Origin: Cunninghamia lanceolata
Taxonomy: Eukaryota > Streptophyta > Pinopsida > Cupressales > Cupressaceae
NCBI GenBank assembly: GCA_027924645.1
Contig: BSBN01000809.1
Coordinates: forward strand, 47,584,001-47,648,000
DNA length: 64,000 nucleotides
Reading direction: 5' to 3'
Shown here: positions 10,062 to 21,240 of the stretch, piece after piece
How the letters are laid out: each line of letters opens with the position of its first letter
Position numbering within the stretch: position 1 is the first letter of the stretch
Translations under genes and position numbers: made by a program
Notes under the pieces: model-generated
What the model was told of the DNA's origin: nothing
The model's input: the letters and a program-made list of their open reading frames with translations, nothing else
Databases searched by the model: none

Positions 10062-10850
10062 TTCTATGTTATATGCTCTTGGACTTTGATGTATTTTGGC
10101 TCTTGAGGCATTTTTGTATCATGACACATGTATTATTTTGAGCGATGTATATTTTGACGGTGATATATGATATGTATTTGTGGTTATGGATGTTTATGGA
10201 TATTTCATGGTTTTATGATGTTTATGGATTATGGATGTACAATGCTATAGACATGCATGTATTTATGGATGTTATGGACTAGTATGCTTTATGGATGTTA
10301 TGGATGTATTTTTTGTTTTATGATATTGTTCATGGATGGATGATGTTGATTTATGGTATACATTTGGATTATGATGTGGATTATGATATGGATTATATGC
10401 TCAGATAAACATATATTATGGATGGAATGGTAAATATATGCTTAGATTAATAAACATATATTATGTATGAAATGGGAAATGGAATATATGCTTAGATTAA
10501 TAAACATATATTATATATGGAATGGTAAGTAGAATATATGCTTAGATTAATAAACATATATAATGGATGAATGAAATGGAAGTGGATATGTAATGGTTAA
10601 TGATAATGAATGAATGGATATGGTAAATGATAAATGATAATGTATAATGGATATTGGTAAATGAATAAATCGATAAATGATAATGGTTAAATGATAATGG
10701 ATACTGAGAATGATAATGATAATAGATAAATGGTTAAATGATAATGTCTAATGTATAAATGGTAATGCTTAATGATAATGCAAATGGGAAATGATAAATG
10801 ATAATGAAATGGGTAATGGGATGGCTTGTTGTCATGATACATTGTGATGT
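10062..10850. repeat. AT-rich simple-sequence zone with 50-bp tandem repeat
   Basis: No coding. Degenerate TTATGGATGT-type units (10080-10390) are followed by four copies of a 50-bp unit (first interval 40 bp) with ATATGCTTAGATTAATAAAC starting near 10395, 10435, 10485 and 10535, then AATGATAATGG-type repeats to about 10820. Confidence 0.85.
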
Positions 10851-10887
10851 TTTTAGAACCATGGGTGATGGTGTGAGGAGGTTGGGA

Positions 10888-10950
10888 TAGGTCTAGGGAT
10901 GATTGGGGTAGGTTTAGGGATGATTGGAATAGGTTTAGAGATGATTAGAA
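10888..10950. repeat. 21-bp tandem repeat x 3
   Basis: Units TAGGTYTAGRGATGATTRG begin at 10888, 10909 and 10930. Read on the minus strand they encode a 7-residue repeat of the type PKPTPII, so they may once have been the C-terminal end of the sense ORF at 11073-11750 in a shifted frame. Confidence 0.7.
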
Positions 10951-11072
10951 TGGCAGATACTACATCACTAGACACCACATTGTTAGAGGGGTTTTGTTGG
11001 AATGTGTGAAGTGATAGAGTATGCGGGATGAATTTGTTAGAGTGATTGCAAGATAAGATTAGATGAATGAAG

Positions 11073-11750
11073 TTATTGATCATCACTAGATGCTAAGTCT
11101 AGATAGTGTTTTTGATGGTTGGTGGTAGAGAGGATAAATGAGCTAGGATAAGTATTTGAATTGACATTATTAAGAGCATTTCTAGATTTATTATAGCAAA
11201 AGGGGATATTGTCACCAAGGTGATGATATATATCCATCTTTGCATGGATTAGACCCACAAATAATAGGTTGATCTTATGCATAACCAAGGTGGCATAACC
11301 TTGCCAAGATGAGGGAAGGGAACTCATAGCATAAGTTCTTTAAATTACATAAAAGGTATGATTAACCTTATATTCAAATAGGGAATAGTATGCTAGAACC
11401 GACCCTACATCTTCAAGATATGAATACCATTCTTGGAGTAACGAAACCAACCCACAAGAATGACATACAAAATAATGGCCATGCCCCATTCTAGGTGTTT
11501 TCCGTAACATACCATGATATAGTGAGATCAAGGTAGCTTTGGAATGATCCCTAAAATGAGACAAAAGATAAAAATCAATAATAAAAAAGACCAACGAACC
11601 ATACAAACAGCCATTGTATCTCTTGCCAAGATGAGTGTTGATAGGAGTATGGAGTCTACCTATTGTAAGAATGATATATCCATTAAGGCAAGAATTGATT
11701 GGATGTTGTTGGATAAATTTTGAAAGGTGGGCAAAAGGATAGTAGGCCAT
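11073..11750 (-). pseudogene. Sense-strand extra ORF of element D, unrecognised
   Basis: Two open stretches on the minus strand, 11750-11340 (136 codons) and 11327-11073, lie in the same frame and are separated by one stop, giving about 225 codons. The protein is rich in Ile, Leu, Tyr and His, with motifs such as HPINSCLNGYI, GHGHYFVCHSCG and HYLDLASSDDQ. It sits in the region between pol and the 3' LTR, upstream of element B's insertion site, and may have continued beyond it. I recognise no family; it is probably a second accessory ORF of a Tat-type element. Confidence 0.45.
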
Positions 11751-11866
11751 ATGTTATGATTATGGTTGGTGTGTTGATTCATGATTTTTGCGTAAGATGT
11801 GGTGTTTTAGGAGTATGCCTAGTTTGTGTATTGCTTGTTTGGATTTAGTAAGCTTGGGGAATAGAG

Positions 11867-12993
11867 TGTTGAAAACAAGGTAGATAACTGAGAGGGGGGG
11901 TGAATCAGTTATCTCAAAATTTCCTTAATTTTCTTTTCTTTGGTTATCTCAATATTTAGTGTTATATCAAAACATGAAATCTATGTAATCATAAGAGCAG
12001 AAATAAAATTAACACACATAACACAAGGATTTTTACGTGGAAACCCTGTTAAGGGAAAAACCACGGGGTGACTAACCCAAGATTGTATTCTCTATTAAAA
12101 TAATAAAGGAGTACAAAATGGCACTTGCCAATTAAGGCTCATTGCTTGAGCACACTGCTCACAAGAGGCACACTACCTACAAGAGACTCACTATCTACAT
12201 AACTTATAGAAGAGAATCAAGTGTTTGAATTGATGAGAAGCATCTACAAATGCAAGAGTTTAGTTGCAGTAAGGCACAATATACTGATCTGGTGCACTTC
12301 ATTCTTCCTCTGCTTAATGTTGTTATTCAGTCACATACTAGACTTGAATTGATGTTCTCACACTTATCCCTACTTTTCTTCACACATTATTTCTTCACAT
12401 CTTCAACACACCCACTTACATGCTGGAATCCATCTTGTATATATATCTGCATCAATGATTTCTATCAACTTTCTAGTCAGCAACAAGAACACTCAAGATA
12501 TTTGCAAGTTATTGATATGTCGGATGAATCCATGCTTGATTTGTGATGCGTTTCAAAAGCTTAAGCATAGAAGTCATTAGTCATGTCAGCCAACAATGTA
12601 TAATCCCACAAATTGCTTGATCAACACCTTTTACTCATCCGAATTGAATTCTAATACTCTGTCGGTCAGTTCTTCCTCTATCTGCTCTGCCTGACTGGAT
12701 CCCAAGACTCAGATGCTCATATCTTTTTCATGCTTTATCCGGAGGCTAAATCTCTGGAATACAATAGTAATGATACCCCTCTTAACTTGTCCAAGTCCGC
12801 AACTTACTAAATTACACCATTTGAGAGACCTAATTGTCAGACCTTGTTACATACTCTGTTCTTGTTCACCAGACCAAAATATTCTTCAATTTGACTTCCG
12901 GTATAGGCATACTATGTACTACGGATGTGTGGGATAGACTTTGTTGCCACCAATGACAACACTTATGAAGCCACATAGTGTATCTTGCCAACA
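11867..12993 (-). repeat. Element B 3' LTR
   Basis: 1127 bp. On the plus strand it runs TGTTGAAAACAAGG to CTTGCCAACA. It keeps the G7 tract (C7 in the sense strand) just inside its U5 end, the short repeat cluster (about 12140-12210) and a TATA-like stretch (12438-12446). It has about 25 bp absent from the other LTR. Confidence 0.92.
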
Positions 12994-13244
12994 ATCTCCC
13001 CCTTTGGCATTGATGGCAACACTTAGTGAAAAATGGCTAAGTGTCACAGTAACTCCCCCTTGGATAATGCTCTATCTTTTGCACTATTTTACTGGAGCTC
13101 CCCCTTAGCTGGATTCCACATTTTTCACTACTCTTCACTCCCCCTTTGACACTAATGGCAAAGGGCGGAATCCGCATACCAAAATTTGTAAAAAATATTC
13201 TATACATGGCCGCACAACTAATATAAATCATATGTTATACTTAC
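12994..13244 (-). other. Element B pre-LTR region with PPT and purine motifs
   Basis: The polypurine tract AAAGGGGGAGAT (minus strand, 12994-13005) abuts the LTR. Three further GGGGGAG-type motifs lie at about 13052, 13099 and 13140 (plus-strand CTCCCCCTT). The palindrome-like CTTTGAC.CTAATGGCAAAG lies near 13143-13165, and a CATTGATGGCAAC arm (13007-13021) pairs with GTTGCCACCAATG in the LTR (about 12940). Confidence 0.75.
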
Positions 13245-16200
13245 ATATACTTAAGTATATCTGCAAAAGTAGTTGTACAAACTTTGTGGCCCAGCTCTTC
13301 TTCATCCTATCCAAAATGGAGATGTGACCACTCAGCAAAAATGCTTATGCTTCTGCCCTTCTTAAATCTGTTAGATCACTGGTCTGGCCTGTGGTCTGAG
13401 CATCTGTCAAGGCCTCGTGCATTGCCTCTAGATTAGGGATAATTATCCCTCTGAGTTCACCCATTCTATTCATTATGTTCTTCTTTTCTTTGCCCAATCT
13501 CTTTATTTCATTTATTAAAACAATAGCCTGGCATTCTTGATTCATTAAAGAGGAGGAAAGAGGGTCAAAATTCTGAACTAGGCTTGACAATTTTTCTTGT
13601 TCTTTTACTTTCTCCTCAATATCTTTTACCACTTTAGGCCAGGTCAGACAAAATTTGAATAAATCTCCACCATCTTTGAGAGCATTTTCAAGGCTCTTTA
13701 TTCTAATGCCTAGGGTCCTTCTATCATTAGCAATAAGTCCTTGCACCTCAGTAAATATTTTCTCCAAAAACTCTTTCCAGACCTTTATTTCTGTTGATTT
13801 CTCTAAAGATTCAAAATGAGTGTTAACAGAATTGACTAAGTTTTTCAGATTACTAGATGGTGAGGCCGAAGGATCCTTTTGATAGGTTGGCATGATCTTT
13901 TCCAATATCCTAGATGCACTCTCTAATAGCTCACAATCCTCCATATGTGATTTCAAAAGTTTCTCTTTAGCCTTGGCCTGAGCGAATGATGCAATCTTCA
14001 TCATCTATACCAGAGAGAGAGTGTCCAGATTTAGAGGCCCTTGAAGCAACTCCGGTTCATCTAACTCCACAACCTCTTTGTTCAAGAAATTCTGCACTAT
14101 CTCTGTAGTGTCTCTTGCTAATGAATCAGATTTCTTTCCTTCAGAGATATTAGGGCTATCCAATTTGGATGTGTCAGTACAAACTATTTATGCTTGTTCT
14201 TCTTCTTTTGCTTTGTCCTCCTTTTCTTGCATCTCCTTTTCTTCTCTTCTTCCTTCCTCTTTTTCTCCAGTGTTCAAAAGATCTGTCTCGCTAGCTGTGG
14301 GATCCGGAGGAGTGATATTACCAATGTCTTCTACTTTATGAACTTCCTCTACCAAAACAGAGGAGTCTAAGTCCTCAGACTTCTCTTCATCTATTTTCTT
14401 TAATCCTTCAACATCCTTGTCAGAAAGTTCTTCATTGATTACATTTAATCCTTCAACATTCATGGTAGAAGGTTCTTCATCTATTTCCTCTACAATAGGA
14501 AGATTGAATCTCTTCAAGGCATTCTAGAGGATATCTTTTGTTTCTCTTGCTACTTGGTCAGTTTCTCCAAGCATGAGTTTGTTCATTCTTGCCTTGCTCT
14601 GGAACTCATCTTTACACTCCTTGAAAATCATGTCCATTTGTTTTGGAGTGATGGAAGGATAAAGATGAATTGCTATTTATTCCCAAATCTCTAAGTATTT
14701 TGCCATTGCATTCTCTTTTCTTAGCTCAAGTACCTTTTCTAGGCTCTTAGGAATTAATGATATAATTTCAATGAAGGATTTATTGTAAATGTTCAAGTAC
14801 TTGACAGTAGCCTCTTCTAGAATTCTCTTGTCAACATCACTGTATGCATCATAGAACTCAGTCACCGGCTGCAGGTTCCCATCCACAGTAACTACCTTGA
14901 TGATGTCATCAATAGAAAGAGTGGACTTTTCAACAAATTCCTCTGCCTTCTCTTCCTCATTTCTGCTAGCAAAGAACTTTCTGGATGTTCTCTTCTTCTT
15001 CATTTTCTTGATTTCTTCATCATCCTTATGGCTTGTATATGTTCTTGAGGCTTTGGTCTTCATTCTCTTTTCACTTTTGCCGAATGGCTTGACTTCCAGT
15101 TTGGTGGGCTTTGAGATTTTAGGAGTGACAGGTGTAGAGCTCTTGGAAGATCTAGTCCGGGAGGAGGCTTGCACCAGAACATTTCCTTTCTTTGCTTCTT
15201 GTCTCTCTTTCTCTGCCTTCTCCATTTTCTCTCTATTTGCATCTACTGCCTCTTTTGATAAGCCAAATCGTTTGGCAATTTCTTCAACTTCCCTTCTTAC
15301 TTTCATCTTCATCTCCGGTTGTCTTAACTCAACATGTATTTTTATACTTAGCTCTTCAAAGGTGCCAAACCTTTCTGCTTCAGTGTCCCTAGGCTAGCTC
15401 AGTAGGTGTTGAATATGCAGCTCCATGATTTTTTCATCGACTTCATATCCCATAGGCATTATCAATATAGTTCTTGGCTCAACTGCCTCCATTAGACATT
15501 GATCAATGTCAACCATAAAGCAAACTGTGTCCTTGTATTTCTCAACTATGGACTATGGTATTCTCTCTCTAGATTGCATCATGCTTTGGAAGTTCTTAAA
15601 GTAACCCCAGAGGGCTATGTTTTGGACTTGAGCATCACCAAGTCCATACATGTAATCTCTGATCTAAATTGCAACAGGTTTATCATTTTGCCAAACCCAA
15701 CCATTTGATCCAGGTAGCTCATTCATAAAATAGAAGAATAGACACAGTATTAGACAACCATATTTAAAGGAATTTTTCTTATCCTATTTGATCTTCTGTA
15801 AGTTTTCCAATAGCTAATTTAGAAGAAGCTCACATAGATCATAATTTGCATATTCCCTCAACATCTGATATGCAACATAAATTGTTATACCAGACACAAA
15901 ATTGTCCCTTCTTGAATGGTAGATTTTGTAGCCAATTATCATTGAGGCAAAATTGACATCTAGATCTGTGATGTCATCTATGGTCATTGCTCTTTTGTCA
16001 AATTTTGATACAGTGGCATCAGTTACCGTTTGGTTCTTCACATATTTAAGTGCGGGTACCCCACCGGATGAATGCAGTCTGGTCACTACCCTTATGGCAT
16101 CTTTAGTGATCTTGAATGGCCTCATTAGCCACATAAAATTGTCATGCATCCTACTTAGAACATACCGGACCCAATCATCTTCTGCAAAACATGGAAAATG

Positions 16201-16475
16201 TATGCAATGCCCGAAGTGTTTGTCCCGGATGGCCTTGAATTCAGGTTTGAGTTCAAAATTCTCATCTATTAGTTATGATAAATGTCCATCAGTTTTGAGT
16301 TTCCAAATTCTTCAATGTTTGCATGGATATAAACCCTAACATCTTCTACATGCAAGACTCTCTATGGAATGCTAGAAAACGCACCCAAGGGATCAACTTC
16401 TAGAGATTTGTAAGGGTGTTTCTTGAATTTAGGTCTCGACCTATTAGAAATATCGACAACCATTGGAGTAGCCAT
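13245..16475 (-). pseudogene. ORF2 of element B: long conserved protein of unknown family
   Basis: Reads from ATG at 16475 to about 13245 on the minus strand, roughly 1060 codons with about ten stops or slips. The order seen is: an N-terminal block with RSRPKFK and YKSLEVDPLG, then FMWLMRPFKITKDAI, then VNFASMIIGYKIYH and YDLCELLL (15814-16149), then LCLFFYFMNELPG and a WGYFKNFQSMMQSRERIP block. Next comes a Lys/Glu-rich linker with Ser-rich basic patches (14677-15312), an acidic segment (14188-14517), and a helical C-terminal region with WPKVVKDIEEK and FDPLSSS (13345-14004). The same order is found in A, I and C, which argues for selection in the past. I recognise no enzymatic motif. A transposon-associated plant domain is possible for the N-terminal half, but I cannot assign one. 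Confidence 0.75.
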
Positions 16476-17059
16476 TTTGCAAGAGATTCGGAGAGAGATT
16501 TTTAGAATGGAAGTACCTTTTCACACTTTAGGGTTTGAAGCAGGAGTCGGAACGAATCGCTGGTTGAATTCGATTTTCAACTGATCTTGAGTGAATTATA
16601 GAATCTTCTTTACAGAGCTCTTCTTTTCTTCTTCGTGAGTGCAAGTGTGTAAATAATGAGTGAAAGAACCCTTTTATCCTTGCGCAAACCCTAATTTCCT
16701 TTTGTAATAAATGCACAACTTAAGTTATTTGGTTGCCCTATTTTGAGAGAGATTTTCTTGAATCACCGCACGAAACTTAGAATCATTGTCAGTGAGGATT
16801 GACAACGTATCTTATTTTCTTTAATCATGTCATGGGTCTACAAATCAAAGTATTTCAATTTTGAATCATACCGGATTTGTCTGTGAAATTTTGCTTTACT
16901 AGATAGCTATTGGAATAGGATTAACTTGAGCAGTTATAAATCTTGCAAAACTTCATGCGGATCTTTCACATTTTGACTAAAGGTTATTTGGAGGTTTTTC
17001 AGAGAACCCTTTAATCCGCAGTGTCAGATGTTTACTCAATGTGCCAAATTTAGGCACTA
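16476..17059 (-). other. Element B spacer between ORF1 and ORF2
   Basis: Collinear with 55432-55981 in element I. It encodes nothing recognisable. The part just upstream of ORF2 (about 16490-16720) holds short basic peptides only, and could serve as a leader for internal initiation of ORF2; that is inference. Confidence 0.5.
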
Positions 17060-18301
17060 GCTGACTGGCTGGAGGAAATTGTTTTTCTTTGTGACTCCCC
17101 CTGAGCTAGAGCTCACCTTTTTAGTTTCTAGAAGGAATATCAACACCAGATTCTAGTGTGGATCCATCCCCAATATTCATTGTACTTCTTTTTACCCAAA
17201 TCTTGCTCATCTCCTTTTGAACTTCATCCACATTCACTTTACCTTTGCCCTTATCTTGTTTCTGATTATGTTCCACTGGACCTTTTCTATCCTAATTTCT
17301 GCTTCTACATAATTTGGCAATATGACTGGATCTATTGCAATTGTAACATACAACATTTCTTTGCTTATTTGATTGATATCCTCTTGATCTGCATTGATTA
17401 GCCATATGTCCCATTCTATTGCATGCAAACCATCTACCATTGACTGAATTCTTTAGTTGCATATTTTTGCATTCATGAGATTTGTGACCATACCTTTTGT
17501 AATTAAAACATTGTCCGAAGAAGGATGGACTATTCTGATTCATTCTCCTTCAACACTGAGTTGCTTTATGACCAAAATTGTTGCAATTAAAGCAATATCC
17601 ATTGAAGGATGGATATCTTTGGGCATTTGGTTGTCTTATCAGAGATCTTTTAGGCCTATTTCTTTGATTTCTTGATCCAAAGTTCTTCTGACTAGATCCA
17701 GAGCTTTCACCTTTCTCATATCCCAAGCCACGCTTATCATCTACCCTCTTTTGGCTTTCAAGAAGAACTTCAAGTTGGGCTGAGCTTATTTTGAATTTTT
17801 CTTTGTATTCATTTGCAGTTTGAAGATCTTGTTTAAGAGTGTCTATCTAATTCTCAAGTTGTTCTTCATTGTCTCTAGTTTCTTCAAGATCAGATTCAAG
17901 ATGCCTAATTATTTTGTCCATTTTGTGGCAATCCTCTGTTTTCTTCTTGAGGGATTTTTTAGATTATCTTCAATCTTTCTTTTTTCTTCAATTTCTTGGG
18001 TGAATCTCATAACCCCTGATTCCATTTCATGACTTACCATAATGACTTCTTTTGACAGCTTCTCACATAGCTTATTTTTCTCATTCAGATCTTCATTAGT
18101 ATCATTGACTTCACTCTGATTGACTAATTTTTTAAGTAGTTCCTTTCTCTTTTTCATAGAGATACTAATTTTTTCTTTTAGCTCATTTATGAATTCATTA
18201 GCTTGTTTGGGTCTTTCTCTCAAATTATTGACTTCAGAGTGGGATTGTTCACGATCATCTAGGGCAGACTGTAGTTGTTCCTTCATACCATATGCATCCA
18301 T
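17060..18301 (-). pseudogene. ORF1 of element B: coiled coil plus CCHC zinc-knuckle protein (gag-like)
   Basis: Starts at ATG 18301 (MDAYGMKEQLQSALD), shortly after the PBS. The first about 170 codons are a Lys/Glu/Leu heptad-rich coiled coil (18301-17909, with NELKEKISISMKKRKELL). A Ser/Arg-rich linker follows, then a row of CX2CX4HX4C knuckles. Those seen include NYKRYGHKSHEC (first Cys changed), FACNRMGHMANQC (first Cys changed to Trp-Phe context) and CYNCNRSSHIAKLC at 17543-17292. A first knuckle lies near 17560-17590 in another frame. Zinc knuckles are typical of retroviral-type nucleocapsids, so an RNA-packaging role is likely. The usual copia gag domain before the knuckles is not recognisable. 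Frameshifts make it a pseudogene. Confidence 0.75.
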
Positions 18302-18352
18302 TGAGATTTCCAGATCTTCCTGAAGCTGTTATGCTTTGTTCAGAGGATCCTG

Positions 18353-18364
18353 GCTCTAATACCA
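18353..18364 (-). other. Element B primer-binding site
   Basis: Minus-strand TGGTATTAGAGC, two bases after the 5' LTR, one mismatch from the initiator Met-tRNA-complementary TGGTATCAGAGC seen intact in elements I and J. Confidence 0.85.
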
Positions 18365-18366
18365 AT

Positions 18367-19470
18367 TGTTGAAAACAAGGCAAATAACTGAGAGGGGGGT
18401 GAATCAGTTATCTCAAAATTTCCTTAATTTTCTTTTCATTGGTTATCTCAATATTCAGTGTTATATCAAAACATGAAAGCATATGTAATCATAAAAGCAT
18501 AAATAAAATTAACACACATAACACAAGGATTTTTACGTGGAAGCCCTGTTAAGGGAAAAACCATGAGGTGACTAACCCAAGATTGTATTCTCTATTAAAA
18601 GAATAAAGGAGTACAAAATGGCACTTGCCAATTAGGGCTCACTGCCCGAGCACACTGCTCACAAGAGGCACACTGCCTACAAGAGACTCACTATCTATAG
18701 AACTTACATAAGATAATCAAGTGTTTGAACTGATGAGAAGCATCTACAAATGCAAGAGTTCAGTTCCAGTAAGGCACAATATACTGATCTGATGCACTTC
18801 ATTCTTCCTCTGCTTATTGTTGTTCTCACAATTATCTCTACTTTTCTTCACACATTATTTCTTCAAATCTTCAACACACGCACTTACATGCTGGAATCCA
18901 TCTGGTATATATAACCACATTGAGGATTTTTATCAACTTTCTAGTCAGCAACAAGAACACTCAAAGATATTTGCAAGTTATTCATCTGTCGGCTGAATCC
19001 ATGCTTGATTTGTGATGTGTATCAAAAGCTTAACCATAGAAGTCATTAGTCATTTTAGCCAACAATGTATAATCCCACAAATTGCTTGATCAACACCTTT
19101 TACTCATCTGGATTGAAGTCTGATACTTTATCGGTCAGTTCTTCCTCTGTCTACTCTACCTGACTGGAACCCAAGACTTAGATTCTCGTATCTTTTTCAT
19201 GCTTTATCATCGGAGGCTAAATCTCTGCAATACAATAGTAATGATACTCCTCTTGACTTGTCCAAGTCTGCAACTTACCGAGTTACACCATCTGAGAGAT
19301 CTGGACCTGATTGTCAGACCTTGTTACATACTCTGTTCTTGCTCACCAAACCAAAATAATCTTCAATCTGACTTTTGGTATAGGCATACTATGTATTATA
19401 GATGTGTGGGATAGACTTTGTTTCCATCAATGACAACACTTAAGAAGCGACATAGTGTCTCTTTCCAACA
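18367..19470 (-). repeat. Element B 5' LTR
   Basis: 1104 bp, TGTTGAAAACAAGG to CTTTCCAACA on the plus strand, collinear with 11867-12993. It has a TATA-like stretch at 18906-18913 and is followed by the TSD TAGAG. Confidence 0.92.
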
Positions 19471-19475
19471 TAGAG

Positions 19476-20171
19476 ACCATCCAAGTGGGTTGGATGGGTG
19501 CATCTTTTGTACCTACTACTAGATACTTCCTTCATATTCTAGACTGCCTACATACCCTATGTCCACGAGATCAAGGCACTTTAAGATGCGAGTGATGATC
19601 AATATGTAGTTCTGGTTTGTAGTGATGATGTAGGGATGGTTTGAGATAGATGAGATGATGTTGGATAATGATGTGTTAGATGGTTGAGATAAGTGTGATG
19701 ATGATATGCGATTGTTTTTGGAGTTTTTGTAATTTTTTAATTTTTGTGGGGTATTTGGATTTTGTATTGTTTTTGGATTTTGTTGGTTTTCTAAGTTTTT
19801 TGGATTTTGCAATTTTTTTGGATTTTTTAGATTTTAATCTATACAAGGAGAGCATACAAGGATCCTCTTTCTATGAATTAGCCTTGGGTGGGGTGATAAA
19901 GGGTGGGTGATGGGATCAAATGTTTTAGAATTCCAAGACATGGGAGGTAGGTGATGTGGAATATTATGATGGATAAGAGGACTTATTAGATGGTAGAACC
20001 AGCCACTACACATGGTACTTGAGATAGGTTTTCACCATGGTACTTAGCCTAGGTGTCACCAAAGTGAACTTCACCATTGGACGACTTTATTGCACTTAGG
20101 TTTTTCTTGATTTTTTTATTTTTTGGGATTTTTTTTATTTTTTATTTTATTTGGGATACTGGATGGGTTAT
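19476..20171 (-). other. Element D spacer between integrase and element B
   Basis: Continuation of element D. No recognisable coding. It contains T-rich short-period sequence (19725-19830, TTTTTGGATTTTG-like units) and another T-rich patch at 20100-20155. Confidence 0.6.
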
Positions 20172-21240
20172 GCATAGAACCTTTTCAGGTTCATGATGTT
20201 CATAGGCTCCTCTAGAGGCTACCCCTTAGGTGTTGCAAGTTGGTAATCTCTTGATCCATAGCTAGTTGTGATGACATAGGGTCCCAACCAGTTGTAGGTT
20301 TCTCTAGTTTTCCATGAGAACAAGGTTGCTTATCTCAAACTTGTAGTTCTTGATCGTTTGTTGTAGCTAATGCGTAGGAGGTTTTGATAGGATTGAAGGT
20401 GATTAAGAGCATCTAGGAATTTCTCATCCAGGAGTTCTAGCTCATTCAACCATGTAACTCAGTACTCTTCCTCAATGATTATATTCTACAATTAAATCTT
20501 GAGAGAAGGGAGCTCGACCTCAATAGGAAAAATGTCTTTGAAACCAAATACTAATGAGTATGGTGTGGTTCCTATGGGTATGCGAATGCTTGTGTGATAG
20601 GCCCATAGGATGAGGTTAATCTGAAGGTGCCAGTCATGACCGGCTTCATTAACCATCTTTTTCAGGATGCGTAAGATCATTTTGTTAGAGGCTTCAACTT
20701 GACCATTACCTTGGGGGTAATATAGTGTGGAAAAATGGTGTTGGATGTGAAATTTCTTGCATAGGGTGCAGACTTCTTGGTTCTTAAATGGTTTCCCATT
20801 ATCTATGATAATGGAGAAGGGAACGCCATAGTGACATATTATGTAGTGGAGGATGAATTTAGTGATTTGGATACCAGTCATAAATGTGTGTGGAATGGCT
20901 TCTACCCCCTTGGTGAAACATTCGGTAGTGGTAACAATGAATTTATAGCCATTGGATGAGGGTGGGTGAATTTTTCCTATGAGGTCGAGTCCCCACTGTG
21001 AAAAGGGCTAAGGGGTCATTATCGGCTGCAACTCTTGTGAAGGTGCATGGATAAGATCACCATGTTGTTGACATGGTAAACATTTTTTCACAAATCGGTA
21101 GGCATCTCGTTCCATGGTTGGCCAATAGTAACCTATTCTGAGAATATTCTTTGGTAGAGTAAGTCTACTAGAGTGTGCCCCACAAATACCTTCATGTACC
21201 TCTTGTAAGGCCACTTCAGCTTCCCTAGAGTCAAGACATC
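20172..21240 (-). pseudogene. Integrase of element D (gypsy)
   Basis: Read from 21240 down. An N-terminal HHCC zinc-binding segment (21214-21060) shows EVHEGICGAH and CLPCQQHGD. The catalytic core shows GLDLIG (first Asp), IIIDNGKPF (second Asp) and NGQVEASNK (the Glu), spaced as in DDE/D integrases (20990-20640). The C-terminal part ends with GPYVITTSYGS and EPMNIMNLKRFYA near 20172, a style common in Tat-type elements. Stops interrupt it (for example before 20881 and 20492). It joins element DNA to target DNA in intact relatives. Confidence 0.88.

Larger units (their letters stand above)
11862..19475 (-). mobile_element. Element B: complete non-autonomous copia-type LTR element with TSD
   Basis: Minus-strand element 11867-19470 (7604 bp) flanked by the 5-bp TSD TAGAG (11862-11866 and 19471-19475). 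The LTRs are 18367-19470 (5') and 11867-12993 (3'). The PBS is TGGTATTAGAGC on the minus strand (18353-18364), and the polypurine tract AAAGGGGGAGAT is at 12994-13005. Between them are ORF1 (coiled coil plus zinc knuckles) and ORF2 (unknown), with no protease, integrase, RT or RNase H motif in any frame that I can find. It is inserted in element D between the sense extra ORF and integrase. The LTRs differ by about 5 percent over the first 250 bp by eye. Confidence 0.92.

Noticed and set aside
14897..15397. 166-codon plus-strand open frame
   Set aside because: Antisense shadow of the Lys/Glu-rich ORF2 of element B; the Ser/Phe/Leu-rich translation is the usual mirror of such sequence.
13245..16475. 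ORF2 as an envelope-like protein of a retrovirus-type element
   Set aside because: No signal peptide, transmembrane pair or furin-type site could be seen, and there is no pol upstream, so the label is not supported.
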